Counted from the stretch's first letter, positions 12,611-24,737 are shown. The stretch is 64,000 bases of DNA from Epiperipatus broadwayi (GCA_028023455.1 JAQFVV010006274.1:1734001-1798000), one strand, 5' to 3'. A program made the numbers and translations. Notes: a model not told the origin generated them from the letters alone.

Positions 12611-15144
12611 GAAAAAATATTGAGAATATTTGGTGATTTTCTTGTTTTCGGTTAGGTAATGATCCTATCATTAATTACTCTACAAAATTGTCATGTTTGT
12701 GGGGTTTTTTTTTTTTAATTTTTTTTTTTTTTGGTGTTCTAATGTATTTCATTTTCATCTATTATTATTTTCTCTCAACTTTATGAACATGTTGTGACAT
12801 TATCTGTTCTAAAGCATTGTATGTAAAATCTTAATACTGATCATTTTCTCATTAATAAGTGATAACTGACTAAAAAACAAACTGACTATGAGTTAAAAAT
12901 AACATTCTTAGAACAACAAAACATTGTATTTATAAGTAAGTAAATTATTGATTAAGTCTAATATGCACTGAAATAGTCAAAAACTGATTAATATAAACAA
13001 ATAATGTACACAACTTTTTTCATTATGAAGTAACTGATTCAGTAATAAAAGTTTGAAATATTTGATGAGTTAACTGTAAAAAAATTTATATGTTCAATTT
13101 CTGGATGCACTTTTTTTTTCACTTCTATCTGTAATTTTATTTTATGTGTTAATAATAGGTTTGAATTTCTTGATTTACATGATAAATTATAGTGGTTTTG
13201 ATAAATTGAATGTTGTCATACAATTTATAAGCATTAATATTTTTTTTACGATTTCTGATAGAGTTCTTCAGTATACTATGTATTCTAGAAAAAATATATG
13301 TTAAAAATTAATTAAATGAAATGTTTCTACTAAGTAAGATATGTATATTGTTTTTAATATATTACAAAATGAAAATAATAATAGATGCACTGTAAATACA
13401 AAGAGCATTTCTTGAATACTTTGAAAATAAATTATTGCCTCAGACTTGATATTGCTATTCAGATCTTTTTTTTTTTTTTTCAAATTCATATTGTAAAAAG
13501 TTATTAATGCTAGACTTTTGGTTTGAGTATATAAACTAATATTTGTGTATTTTTGTCAAAGTACCCTTTTTTTAAGATATTGTAATTAACTGTGGAAGCA
13601 ATAAATATTGAATTCATTTTTTCCCTGAAAGTAGTCCAGTTAAAATAAAAGAAAATGAATGTTGCCTCTAATGATGTAAATGGAATCTAACCTTTGACCT
13701 GATTTGGCTATTTTATTTCATTTATTTTTTTAAACAAAGGAAATATCTTTGTTGACATCCAATTTATACAACTTTGGTTCACTTTTAATGTATCAGTTTA
13801 TATGACAAATTGTTTCAGGAATGAAATAATAGTTCATTTTGCATTTATATATTAATTTTAAAAATAGATTTTTAAAACAAAACAATGGTAAATTCTTTTT
13901 GTTGTCATATTTGGTATAATATAGTAATAATTTAAAAATTAAAATATTTCTTAACAAATACAAAAATTGTGCGCTTATATATACACCTTCAACATTTATC
14001 CCATATAATTTTTTGATTATCTAAAAATCATTTATCTATTTAAGTACCATTTTAATAGAATCGATCAGAAAATAAGTTGTGTAAAAAAATAGTGATTTGT
14101 CATTAGGAAATATAACATTAATTTTCATCACCATTCATCTAACGATGATAAGGGATCATATAATCATTCATATAATAAAATGTAATTACACTTCATTTTT
14201 GATACTGCATGCAAAAAAAAAAAAAGAACCTTACTTAGTTTGGTAAGGAGATCAAACGGTATTTCAGCACTGAAAGTGATATAATAAGTTCAATACTTCT
14301 GTTTAATTGATCAAACTTTTTTTATTAATTATTTTCTAGGGTAAAAAGTGATTATGTAATCTTGATGACTGTATAACAATAATAAAAGTAAATGTCCATT
14401 TTTAATTAATTTAGTAATTGAAAGAAGAATTGAATCAATTATTAAATATATAAATTCATTTCTATTAATATATGTATTTTATTTAAAAACCAGAATGTAA
14501 CAATAAATAGATATTACATGTTTATCAACCATTAATTATGGTTGATATTCTAATAACTAGTGAATGCGGGTTTGACAAATGTGAAATGCTATAACTAGAT
14601 TTATTTTACTTGTTCATCTATTGCATATTTGAAGCCTGTGATGAGTATTGTCTTTCCTCTTCTAACAATCTTGCATAAAGAGAAAGATTTTTTTTTTGTA
14701 CTTTTTCTGTTTTCTTTTGTGCATTGATTTCTTTTTTTATTATTATTATTTTATTTCTTTATGTGTGTATTGTTTTATTGTTATTCTTTATTTTGAATTT
14801 CAGCAGTGTAGAATGGTGTTGTCAACAGTTGATCATTTTTTATATTAAAAAAAAAACATTATTTTAAGCTGTATAAGAAAGAAATCATAAGCTAATTTTC
14901 TGTACTATTATCATTTTTTTTTTTTAAAAAAAGCTAAATATTTTAATATGATAATCAAATGTTGCTATTGATATCAAAGTACTTAATAATGTATAAAGAA
15001 TAAAAAAAAACATAGATGTCTAAATAGATATTGTTAAAAATTTAGGGAGCATATGTATTCTTTAAGAAAAGAGATTGCAAGCCTTTGCAGATAAATATTT
15101 TTTTTTAAAATTATTCTATTTGATAATTTAAAAATATAAAATTA
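12611..15144. other. AT-rich stretch without recognisable genes
   Basis: There are long T and A tracts, for example at 12708-12732 and 13466-13480. No repeat seen elsewhere in the window, no coding signal and no tRNA-like sequence were recognised. The 62-residue minus-strand frame at 13301-13489 is composition noise (it starts with a lysine run from poly-T). Confidence 0.5.
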
Positions 15145-15488
15145 AGCAATTAAAATTTTTGCAGAGTAATCAATGGATACCAGAAGGCTTGCACTGAGTG
15201 GCATCACTGTAACCACTGTATGGAGAGTTTTGCCTGTTTTAATAACAGTTATGAGCAAGCATAAGAAATGGTGATCATGTGATGTTTAGGGTTTTAAAAA
15301 AAAATATTACTTGATTGTTAATTAATATACTAGCATAAAAAGTATTGTTTAAATATTCAGCTTTATTAATGCTGGCATGTTTTCAATGGCTTTATTATAT
15401 TATATTAATGTCATATAGGAGTGTGACTAAATTGTTCTTTATATAATGTTTAATTAACTGTTCATGTACTCGGTTTTAATTTAAAATT

Positions 15489-15830
15489 TCAATTTGATAA
15501 TTCAAATAGCCCATTTCTTTGAAATGGATATGTTTGTCTCTTTTTTGTTAATAAAAAAATGATCACTAGGTATTGCACATGCTTCTTTGATCTTTCATTT
15601 TCTGTACCCTCTTTTTCTCTGTGTACACTATCTTTTATCAGCTCGAATCTGTGATAACTTTTTTTCTCATGGTCTGTAAATATTGAAGTATGTTCTCTGA
15701 GAGCTCTATTATATAAATATCTGCATTGGGCAAGTCTCATTGACAGATTGGCTCTCGACTCCCCATAATATGCAGCATTGCATGCTGGCTGCACTTAATT
15801 TTATAGACCACTTGATCTCCCGATTCATTT
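15489..15830 (-). pseudogene. GIY-YIG endonuclease domain of PLE-1
   Basis: This is the nuclease domain that, in Penelope-like elements, nicks the target to prime reverse transcription. A Cys pair (KCSQPAC) precedes CNAAYYGESRANLSMRLAQ, which holds the YYG form of the GIY-YIG core and the arginine of the following helix. Further on, REHTSIFTDH and HRFELIKDS follow the family pattern; the expected catalytic glutamate region is blurred after that. The frame runs for 101 residues at 15489-15794 and is entered from a different frame, so it is a pseudogene. The frame ends with FQRNGLFELSN, as in the relative near 28600. Confidence 0.75.
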
Positions 15831-16129
15831 GGTAAAGTATCTTTAGAGCTATTGACTAATTCATTAAGTGATAGCAGAGTTCAAAGGCTTATATTAAATT
15901 TTATCATTACGTATATTTTTAAATTTATGTGCATTCTTTGGAATATAAGATAGGCTTATCCATTTTTTAGGTTCTTGTTGGCTGGAGTGAGGATTTCTTA
16001 TTTTGTTATAGAATCCTTATGGCGGTTGCGATTTTATTATGATTATATCCTATTATTTGAAGGTCATTTGTGTACTGAATGTTGTTCTTTTATCATATTC
16101 AAACTTGCATAGGGTATGATTTCTGAGTA

Positions 16130-16492
16130 AAAAACCTTTCAGCCCACATATTTAAATGATATTGGGGTTATTGATCTAGGGTCTCTTATATTTAGGGGGT
16201 TAAGCATCATTCTGTAGTCTAGCATGTTGCCCTGACTTCGTATAAATAAGTCAAAAAAATTTATTTCTTTATTATTGTCTTCTTTGTTCAAGATCCATGA
16301 CAGTGTGTATTTTTGCTTCAATTCCTGTCATATTTTATCAATCTGTATGTCGGTAGCACATATAAATAGGTTGTCCATGTATCTTGTGTAACACCTTTTC
16401 CAATTTTTGCTAGGAATAAACTGCTGATGATACCACTGATGGGGAACTTCATCAACCAATCATTATTCATTTTGTAATATATTCCATTTGCT
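16130..16492 (-). pseudogene. Reverse transcriptase C-terminal part of PLE-1
   Basis: Reading downward from 16492, the catalytic box appears as RYMDNLF, that is YxDD with the second aspartate changed to asparagine. It is followed by a 60-residue frame (16139-16321) with INFFDLFIRSQGNMLDYRMM, typical of the PLE segment after the palm (the 'FLDL.I' region). Stops precede and follow it. The relative at 33690-34210 shows the same arrangement. Confidence 0.7.
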
Positions 16493-16504
16493 ACCACTGT
16501 GAGG
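16493..16504. repeat. Target-site duplication, left copy, of RTE LINE 1
   Basis: ACCACTGTGAGG is repeated exactly at 19803-19814. Both copies belong to the Penelope RT sequence, confirming that the LINE inserted into the PLE. Confidence 0.85.
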
Positions 16505-16830
16505 GCTGCAGAAAGGAGTTTGCTATTAAATGAAAGGAGACCCTTTGATTCCTCTTGGAGGCCTTAACTGAACCAAGCAGGTCAAATTCCTAATGTCCAC
16601 TCCATACGTTCTTGTCATTGCAGCTATTGTTACGATGTGATTATTCATATAGTATATGAATATGGATAGGCTGCTCATCAACACGCATTAGTCAGCATGG
16701 TAAGTTTATTGGTTTTTTACCTCTGAGTTTAAGATCAAGAAACACCATGGTCTTTCTTCTCAGCTGCCTGATAAGGCAGAATGAATGTTTGTGTAAATGG
16801 TAAATATTTTTCCAATAGATATATACAATT

Positions 16831-17786
16831 GTGACAGACAGAAACAGAAATAAATCATGGCCCTTATTCCCAGGAGGCTGTAAAGTCACCAACCAAGGCA
16901 GCGGTTGGTGGCTGAAGGCGGAGGGTACTAAGAATCCCCTGATTGTGGACCCAGGCTGCCATTTGATGATGACCTTTTATTTAGGTACTTACAACTGCAG
17001 ATCACTTTCAGGTGAAGGAAGATTGCAAGAACTGTCTTATATTAAATGGGACATTATTGGACTTTGTGAAGTTAGAAGAAAAAGTGAGTAGACAATTGAT
17101 TTAAAAAGTGGACATGTACTCTATTATAAAGGCAAAAATATTGAAACTACAAGTGGAGTAGGATTCATTATAAAATAAAAAGTGGAAGAACAACATTGTG
17201 GATATTGATGGTGCATCGGACAGGGTGGCAAGATAAGTTCTTAAACTTAATAGCAGATACCAAATTCAGATAATTCGGGTTTATGCCTCAACAAGGTCCC
17301 ATAGTGATTAAGTAGTAGAAGATTTTTATATGGATGTACAAAAGACTTTTTGATCAGAGTAAACAACATTTTAAAATTGTTATGGGAGACTTTAATGCTA
17401 GAATTGGTAAACAAATAAAAGATGAAAGTGCTGTATGTAATTTTGGTTATGGTAATAGAAATGAGAAAGGACATAGACTTGTGGATTTTGCAGAAAAAGA
17501 AAAACTTTATATTATGCATTCTTTTTTTGAGAAAAATGTTAAAAGGAAATGGACATGGAAGCATTCAAATGAAGGTACAGCAGAATTGGATTATATTTTG
17601 ACTAACAGAAAATACATATTTCAAGATTGTAATGTTTTTAATAAATTTAACACAGGAAGTGATCATCGATTATCAAGATGTAAGATACATGTTAATGCAA
17701 AACTACAGAGACAAAAATTATTAAGAAAAACAATATTTACAGTTGATATTCATAATCTTCAGAAACATTCTATGAATTTAAATTAG
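16831..17786 (+). pseudogene. Apurinic-type endonuclease domain of RTE LINE 1
   Basis: This domain nicks target DNA for target-primed reverse transcription. In order: TYNCRSLSGEGRLQELSYIK then WDIIGLCEVRR (16985-17075), the N-terminal strand with the catalytic glutamate (EVRR); a GHVLYYKGK and SGVGFIIK segment (about 17110-17180); MGDFNARIG (about 17381), holding the catalytic Asp and Asn; NEKGHRLVDFAE (about 17460); RKWTWKHSNEGTAELDYIL (about 17543-17600); and GSDHRL (about 17658), with the catalytic Asp/His. Stops at about 17090 and between 17160 and 17330 split it into at least two frames. The RKWTW...DYIL...GSDHRL pattern is the RTE style. Confidence 0.85.
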
Positions 17787-17835
17787 AACTTCAAATCGGT
17801 TTCAAGTATTAATAGATTTTGAACATGATTCAGAT

Positions 17836-18297
17836 TTGAATGAAATTAATATGAAAATAATTGATTCACTTTTAAAAACTGCAACAAAGATAGCTGGTAG
17901 AAAAAAGCAGCAATTGAGCAATGAAATTTCTACTGAGACTAGAGAATTTATAAATAAAAGAAGGAATATGAAGATATATAAAAATGATGCCTTAAAAAGG
18001 ATTGAATATCTCGAATTTTGTAAAATGGTGGGGAAAAGAGTTGAAAATGTTATAAGAAAGTATAACTGTGAACTAGCAAGGAAAGCTGTAGAAAAGAATA
18101 AACGTCTCAAGTGTGTAAAAGAACATTTTGTTATTGGTAGGAAATTTATATCTGCAATAAGAAAAAAAGATGGAATTATTACTAAAAAGAGAGATAACAT
18201 CATGAAATGGGTAGAAGACTTTTATCAAGAATTATGTAGTAAGAAAGAACGTGCATCTCCTATATCTATTACATCTTCCGATTGCCCAGAATTTTAA
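17836..18297 (+). pseudogene. Linker between endonuclease and RT of RTE LINE 1
   Basis: An uninterrupted 153-residue lysine-rich, helical frame contains the region between endonuclease and RT, with repeated KR/KK pairs and WVEDFYQELCSKK near its end (about 18209-18245). That matches the RTE segment 'W.EYF..L', which comes just before the RT domain. The frame is interrupted at 18297 by a stop, after which the RT continues in another frame. Confidence 0.75.
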
Positions 18298-19449
18298 ATG
18301 AAGTGAGAAATGGAATTAAATGTTTGAAGAAAGGAAAGGCTCCAGGTAATCATGGAATTATAATTGATATATTAAAAGAAGCAGATGAAGAAATAGAATT
18401 TTTTTTTACTAAAGTTATATACCAAATGTCTGAATGATAAAGATGTACCAGATGATTGGAAGAATGCAGAATTAATATTTTAAAAAGGTGATAAAGAAGA
18501 TATTAGAAATTACAAACTTATCAGCCTTTTATCAGTTTTATACCAATTTTTTACCAAGATAATTACAACTAGTCTACAGAAAACATTGGATTTCCACCAA
18601 CCATGAGAACAAGCTGGATTTAAAAGTGGTTTTACTGCAGTAGATTATATACATGTATTAAGAGAATTTATAGAAAGGACAAATGAATATGAATTGCCAT
18701 TATATTTTGGATTTGTAGATTATGAAGGCATTTCATTCTATAAACATTTCTTCAGTGATTAAAGCATAAAAATGCAACAGCAAGAATTAGGTTACATAAG
18801 GATACTGGGAAAGTCAACATTGATTAAGAGTGTAAGACAGGATGACTCTATATCTGTAAAACTTCTTACAGCAGTGCTGCAAGAAGTATTTTGTGGATTA
18901 AAATGGGAAGCTAAAGGAGTGAAAGTAAATGGAGATTATTTAAGTCATTTAGATTTTGCAGGTGATGTAGTTGTTTTTACAAATAATACTTTAGACCTGC
19001 AGGAAATGTTGTAGGACTAGAGATAAATGTTAATAGTAAAGTAATGTTTAATGGATTTTCTCAAAATATGAAAATAAAGATTGATTATGATGAGTTAGAA
19101 GAAGTTAATAGTTAAAAATACCTTGGTCAGATTATTAATACGGATGGAAACATATTGGATGAAATTAATCATAGAACTAAACTTGGTTGGAGTGCTACCA
19201 ATGATTATGATGAGTTAGAAGAAGTTAATAGTTAAAAATACCTTGGTCAGATTATTAATACAGATGGAAACATTGGATGAAATTAATCATAGAATTAAAC
19301 GTGGTTGCAGTGCTTTTGGTAGAAATCACTTGATACTAAAACGAAATATGCCTATGTGTTTGAAAAAGATGATTTTTAATAAATGTGTTTTACCATTTCT
19401 TACTTATGGATCTGAGACTTGGACATTTATGAGACTTCAGACCACTTGA
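18298..19449 (+). pseudogene. Reverse transcriptase domain of RTE LINE 1, broken
   Basis: Motifs in order: VPDDWKNAELIF then KGDKEDIRNYKLISLLSVLY (18446-18545), the fingers; EQAGFKSGFTAVDYIHVLRE (about 18608-18668); YFGFVDYE (about 18703), palm motif A; VRQDDSISVKLL (about 18835), normally RQGDSISPKL, so a Gly-to-Asp change; HLDFAGDVVVF (about 18948), where the usual FADD reads FAGD, losing a catalytic aspartate; and SYKYLGQIIN-type and FLTYGSETWTF segments (19110-19430). Several stops and frameshifts make it non-functional. The segment from about 19081 is duplicated in tandem with period 120. Confidence 0.85.
19081..19318 (+). repeat. Tandem duplication within RTE LINE 1
   Basis: TGATTATGATGAGTTAGAAG and the following 45 or so bases at 19082-19140 recur exactly 120 bases later at 19202-19260. 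The trailing halves (about 19141-19200 and 19261-19318) have diverged by substitutions and a small indel. The second copy of this RTE family shows the region once, so this is a copy-specific duplication. Confidence 0.8.
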
Positions 19450-19802
19450 AGTATGGAGAGACGCATGTTGGGAGTAACAAGAAGAGATCGAAGATGCAAT
19501 ATATAGGTAAGCGAACAAACAGGTGTTACTGACCTCCTTGAGAAAAATTAAAAAACAAGTGAAGGTCTGGACATATTGCTAGAAGAGATGATAATAGATG
19601 GACAATTGAAATATTAAACTGGATTCTGAGTGATTGTAAAAGAGCCAGAAAGAGACCCCATGTAAGATGGATGAATGAAATAAGAAAGTGTGCAGGGGTG
19701 ATGTGGAGAAGAGAATAAAGATCGGAGAAGGATTGAACTTGGAGAGACCTTCATTCTGCAGTGGATTGATAATTGTTGTTCATGATGATGATGATGTTGA
19801 TG

Positions 19803-20990
19803 ACCACTGTGAGGTCTTTGTCAATCTATTTCAAAACCTTTATTATGAATTTTCTTAGTGATAGTCGTAGTTGCTGTTATTTAGCTTGATCGATATTATT
19901 TGGGCACTGAGCCATATTTTTTTGGCATCAAGTGACACAATTTTATTATTAGCATATATTTTTATGCTTTTAATCTTGTTAACAAATTTGTATGATGATT
20001 TAATTGAATATTTGCTGAATCCCAATTCTTCAGACATCCATGTAATTTTGTAAAAGTATGAATCACAATCAATCTCAGTGGAGAGTTTTCTTTATGCAGC
20101 TTTATCTTTGCAAAAATTCTTGAGGTATTTGCAATGGAGGGGACATTTTGAAATATTCCACTTTTGTAATCACCTTTCTGCAGTGCTTTGTAAGAACCAT
20201 TATAATAAATATGTCTTCTATATTGTTTAGATAATTAGAGGCTATTTCCATAAGTTTAAGATTTTTAATTTGTATATTAAGTTTTTTTCAATACTCATTC
20301 ATTTTCTTAATACCATACGGTTTCCTTTATCTTCCTTTATGGAAACCATATTGTGATTTTCTCTATATGTTTTAGTGTCCTTTATGTTAACATACCATTT
20401 ATTTTTATGCTTCTTTGGTAATAAATTCATTATTGCAGTTTTGTTCTCAATAATCTGATTTTTTAAGAGTCATTTTCAAATTTGTTTTCCAAGTTGGCCA
20501 ATATTCCTATTTTAGTGTTTGGCCATTCCTCATCCACATATCTTGATCTATTATTAAATGGGTTACCAATTGTTTCTGGTATCTGTTCATTGGTTAAGTC
20601 TGATTTAATGCATTCCAATTTTTTGCCTTGATTCATCTCTAAAAAATGCATATTTTTATGCTTCTTTGGTAATAAATTCATTATTGCAGTTTTGTTCTCA
20701 ATAATCTGATTTTTTAAGAGTCATTTTCAAATTTGTTTTCCAAGTTGGCCAATATTCCTATTTTAGTGTTTGGCCATTCCTCATCCACATATCTTGATCT
20801 ATTATTAAATGGGTTACCAATTGTTTCTGGTATCTGTTCATTGGTTAAGTCTGATTTAATGCATTCCAATTTTTTGCCTTGATTCATCTCTAAAAAATGC
20901 ATTTTCTTATTATATTTGCTTTTTAATTTTCGTGATATATATATGTATATTTATTTTTAATTTCCTTTGGTGCCTTATATTTTCTATTCA
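19803..20990 (-). mobile_element. Penelope-like element PLE-1, 5' part (upstream of the RTE insertion)
   Basis: This is the 5' half of the minus-strand PLE split by RTE LINE 1. It begins (19803-19814) with the second copy of the 12-base target duplication. It encodes the N-terminal RT region, recognisable as MNLLPKKHKN, EMNQGKKLECIKSDLTNEQ and KYSIKSSYKFVNKIKSIKI segments. The first two correspond to MNLLPKKHKDKWY in the plus-strand relative at 27010. Stops and frameshifts are frequent. A perfect 251-bp tandem duplication lies inside it. Confidence 0.75.
20401..20902 (-). repeat. Perfect 251-bp tandem duplication inside PLE-1
   Basis: Positions 20401-20651 are repeated as 20652-20902, and reading base by base I found no difference between the two units. 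Each unit encodes the same roughly 62-residue piece (MHFLEMNQGKKLECIKSDLT and onward) on the minus strand. Identity inside an otherwise decayed element means either a very recent duplication or an assembly artefact. Confidence 0.9.
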
Positions 20991-22440
20991 TTATTTTAAT
21001 TTATCTCATGTCCACTTTAGTTGATCTATTTGCACCTTTTATTATTAACTCTAGTAAAATTATCTATAGTTTTTGCAAAAAAATTTTATGTTGATACACA
21101 GCCTTGTCTATATATGTTGTGGTGGGTCAAGTTGATGAGTATAAAATCTATATGATTACTAGCAGACACTACCAGACCAAAGCTTGCAAACCATACTCAC
21201 AAGCAATAATCTCGTTATTATTTCAAGAAAGTTGGTCATATTTTTTTTTTACTAGCAATCACATACATCACCATAAACTAATTGTTTTAAACATTGATTA
21301 TTAATCCCATTTTGACGGAATGAATTAGTATTAGCAGAGGGATAATACTAGGTTAATTAACTAATAGTTGGAAATAATTAACTTTAAATAATAACATAAG
21401 TATTAATTTTTAAAAAACTTTATTTAATTTTAAGCCTTAATACAATACAGTGGAGTAATTTGATCCTTATTTTAAATCCCAATACCACTTATTCACTTTT
21501 TCAACTTAAAGCCTCTTACAATCAATTGTTACAAAATCTAAATCCAATTCTAAATAAACATATTCCAATATTCCTGAAAGATGTATGCAAACTGCTTGGA
21601 ATGATATTGAGTTGGCAATATAAATATTGAAACTATCATATATCTATCAATGTAAGACAACTAGAGATGAAATGACTTAATCTTACTACCAATATCTGTC
21701 TGTATTTTGAAAGAATGGTCTGACACACATATCAAAATAGTATTAACTAATAATACCAAATCTTGTTCCAACAATGCTTAGTTAGAAAACTAGCGAATCT
21801 ACAAGAGATTTTTAATACTCATAATACTATAAAATAACTATCCTTTATTCTGCCTTAAAGGGTAGATTTAATCTAACTCTACTGAACTATATAATGATTA
21901 AATAATAAGAATAAACAAATACATGGTAAATGTAAAAAAAGTAAATATTATATATATATACAAAAGAGCGAATTACATAATACATACAAGTTAAAACTGA
22001 TTTATGTGATACACTTAATTGTTTCTAAACTATTGCACTGACAGTCTAATTTTAAGGAAGTAATGAGTTTAATTGAACATTAGAAGATAGTTCATATTTA
22101 CCCAGTCCTAAAATTGAGTTCTTGTTCCTTTGATGAAGTCCGATGCGCACTATGAGTATTATATGTCATGAGATCATGCATTCGTCTGGCTAGCTTTCAA
22201 ATCATTCAACTGAAACAGGGTTATGCTTTTAACAATCATCTGATATCACATGCGATTTATTAAGTTCTCTGGTTAGCTCACTGATGGTTGTTCGTTCTTT
22301 GGACACTAGATTCGGTGTTAATTTCCTATAGATGTACTGATCATGGGAAAAACATTCCTTGGGAGAAATACAGTTGATCTAGCCGGAAATCATGGTGAAG
22401 CTTCTTGAAGCAAGATAAAAAGACTTGAAAACAATACACC
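20991..22440. other. AT-rich stretch, no gene recognised
   Basis: No coding motif, tRNA-like sequence or repeat found elsewhere in the window was recognised. The part 22100-22440 is less AT-rich and appears only once; it may belong to a repeat whose other copies are outside the window. Confidence 0.45.
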
Positions 22441-22449
22441 CCCCTCTTC

Positions 22450-24390
22450 TTTTACTTGGCATTTTCTTATTAAAACTTTTCTTTTTAACTTTTTAAACTT
22501 TAATATGGATGTTATTCAAATAGGAGTGGTTGGAACTAACATTTGGTTAAACGGGTTGTTTTTGTGGTTGTTCTTTGTTAACTTTTTGGGTCTGTTAGCT
22601 TCCTGTCTCTGAAAATGATGTTGTGGCAGGTTTTGTCTTTGTTTGTTTTCTTGCTCTGAATAAATAATGAGTTTTCTCTGGCTTGGGATGTTGGTATTGT
22701 GCCTTGCACCTTACAATCCAAATGGCATAGGTAATGAAAATTGACAGCCTGATTGTAGGAATATCTCTTCCACGAATGCTTCTTTTATATTAAGTATTTT
22801 GTAGTAGTCTATCTTTGAATTGTTAAATATTATTGTTTTAATATTACCTAGACCCATGCTGTTTTAATTATGGGTCAAATGTTTCCTCATCCCTGCCACA
22901 GCTGTGGAAATTGATTGGACTTTGGTGATAGATCTTTTATATCTGAGGAACCAGTTGACCAGCATGGCATCCAGATTAATTTTAAGTAGTATCTAAGTAT
23001 TTTGTTCTAGGCCCAATACTTGAATAGGGTATCATTGTGATTAGTTATTCCTAATCTTGTAGTAGAGATTTGATTATTTTGTTTTAGGTGGATCATCCTA
23101 TTATCTTGTTTGATAGTTGTTATGGGATTTGTATTTTGTTGTTGTTAACAGGATTAGTGGTCAAGCCAAATTTTTTTTGGGGGGGTGTCGGTAGGAATTA
23201 TGGTTCAGTGATCTGTCTGCCATTTTTGGCAGATTATATATCAGAGTGTTATTTCTGATAGTTAATTGAAGTGTGGATGTAGTGATTCCATTTAATCTTT
23301 TGTTTTCTGCATGTTTTATGTGATGAAAATTTGTCCTTTAATATCTTGAATATTGCTCTTTTTGTGAATGTTTTTTTGTTCTTGGGTATCAATTTTGTAA
23401 ATCTTTATATTTAGTAAACTTATAGGTGAAGGTATATCTTTGAGAGGGTCTTAGTGATCTGTCTGTGACTGGAGGTTTTTGTAAGTTCTTTTATACATTG
23501 TATTGATTTTGAAATATTAAATCCCAGAAATTTCTGTGGTTCAGCTTGAGGGATTTGATTTTTTTTCCAGATAGGTAGAAGTTATTTTTTATTTATTTTT
23601 AGGTCGATAGATTTGTATTTTGTCAATATTTATATAGTGTGTTTAGATATTTCTGAGTTGGAGAATGTCAATCTCCATGTAGGTTTTTGATCGTCTTTTG
23701 AGTCTGGGTATATATCTCCAGGTAGGTTATCTTCAATGTCTTTAAGAAATGGATTGTGTAGAGGAAAGGTGAGTGGATCCTTGTGGAATTGAAGTATTTG
23801 GAGTAAAACTGTTTGTATATACTCCATTGAGTGATATGTGAATTTCCTATTGTGTAGTAAATTGTCAATATCTGAATTATCTGGGAGGGAACAAGGCTAA
23901 AATATTAGAGTGTGTGATATTGTGGTAAATGTCGGTATGTCAAGTTGTAAGAATGGGCTTGGATTTTCTGTTGGTTCTGATGTAATCAAGAGTATTTTGG
24001 TTTCACCAATTGTGAGTGCTGAGGAGCTTTTTGGATACTGAGAGGGCATGATATGCTCAGGATTTTATGTTGTATCTTATCTTTAATGACCCCTCTATAA
24101 TCTTTATTAAGAGTGGAGAATGGATATGGGTCTATGTTGTTTATATCAGTAGGGTCTTTGTTTTTTAAATGCAATGAATGGATATAAATTTTTAATGAAT
24201 TTGTTTTGGAGATGGTCAATCATTAAATGATGTTGGGGTAAAATTGTAAGTGGGGGAGAAATTTAGGTATCCCATGATTAGGATGGATGTGTCTGAAGGG
24301 AGATAGTTTGTTTTTAATATCTTGGAGTGTGATAAATGTCATCACTGGATGAATGTCTTGTCCAATCACGATCTACTGATGAGTTTTGTT
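22450..24390 (-). pseudogene. Decayed retrotransposon reverse transcriptase (probable LINE)
   Basis: The plus strand here is unusually G/T-rich, and the minus strand reads as proline- and lysine-rich protein broken by many stops. Segments resembling a LINE RT are, in order: ITLQDIKNKLSPFRHIHP and IPKF (about 24230-24330); KDPTDINNIDPYPFSTLNKD (24097-24156), comparable to the RT fingers pattern 'DP.d..NyRPIsLLN.D'; TWRLTFSNSE (about 23660); and FLGFNISKS (about 23500), comparable to the thumb segment 'kfLGf.is'. No catalytic YxDD could be pinned down. I judge it a LINE relic, possibly of the L1/Tx1 group, from pattern only. Confidence 0.45.
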
Positions 24391-24729
24391 TTTTTAATTT
24401 GTTTTCAAAGTGAAAACATTTTAGTTCTAATTTTAGTAACATTTATAAGAGCCATGCAGTAAAAAAATATTTTCTTTTATTTTGGCTCCAGGTCTAATTT
24501 TCTTGTCTGGATTTTATCAAATTATTGATAAATTTTTATGTCCAATTAACTTAGTCAATTTTGTAAAAAAAAAAATTTACATTCTTTACTTTGATTATTT
24601 TTTTAACAATGAGGCATATCTTGCTTATCTCTCCTCCCACCATTAACATACTAAAACTATAATTAAAATTTTCAAATAGATTTTGATATTAATATATATA
24701 TGTATTTAGCATTATCTATTTATTTTTGA

Positions 24730-24737
24730 CATTTTAT
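24730..24737. repeat. Probable target-site duplication of Merlin-like element 1 (left)
   Basis: CATTTTAT here corresponds to CATTTAT(A) at 26401-26408 with one base gained or lost. Merlin elements produce 8-9-bp duplications, so the length fits. Confidence 0.5.

Larger units (their letters stand above)
15145..16504 (-). mobile_element. Penelope-like element PLE-1, 3' part (downstream of the RTE insertion)
   Basis: This is the 3' half of a minus-strand Penelope-like retroelement whose 5' half lies at 19803-20990; the RTE LINE 16505-19802 sits between. It contains the C-terminal RT, the GIY-YIG endonuclease (15489-15830) and a terminal non-coding segment (15145-15310). That segment shares blocks such as TATGGAGAGTTTTGCCTGTTTT and ATCATGTGATGTTTAG with repeats at 29400, 29820, 31140 and 42690. 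Reading continues logically from 19815 to 16492 once the LINE is removed, as shown by comparison with the uninterrupted plus-strand relative at 27620-27680. Confidence 0.8.
16505..19802 (+). mobile_element. RTE-clade LINE, nearly full length, copy 1
   Basis: The element starts with GCTGCAGAAAGGAG right after the 12-base target duplication and ends in a GATGATGATGATG-type tail, the simple-repeat 3' end characteristic of RTE elements. It contains an about 350-bp 5' untranslated region, an apurinic-type endonuclease and a reverse transcriptase, all broken by stops and small indels. A second copy on the minus strand (56988-60676) has the same 5' and 3' ends, which fixes both boundaries. An about 120-bp segment near 19081-19200 is duplicated directly downstream. 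RTE elements commonly lack a long 3' UTR, as here. Confidence 0.88.

Noticed and set aside
14630-14660. GTGATGAGTATTG as a hammerhead core
   Set aside because: The leading CU is missing and there are no stems or GAAA nearby.
24340-24395. CTGATGAG at about 24374 as another hammerhead
   Set aside because: There is no following GAAA at the right distance and no pairing stem I; the eight-base match is chance.
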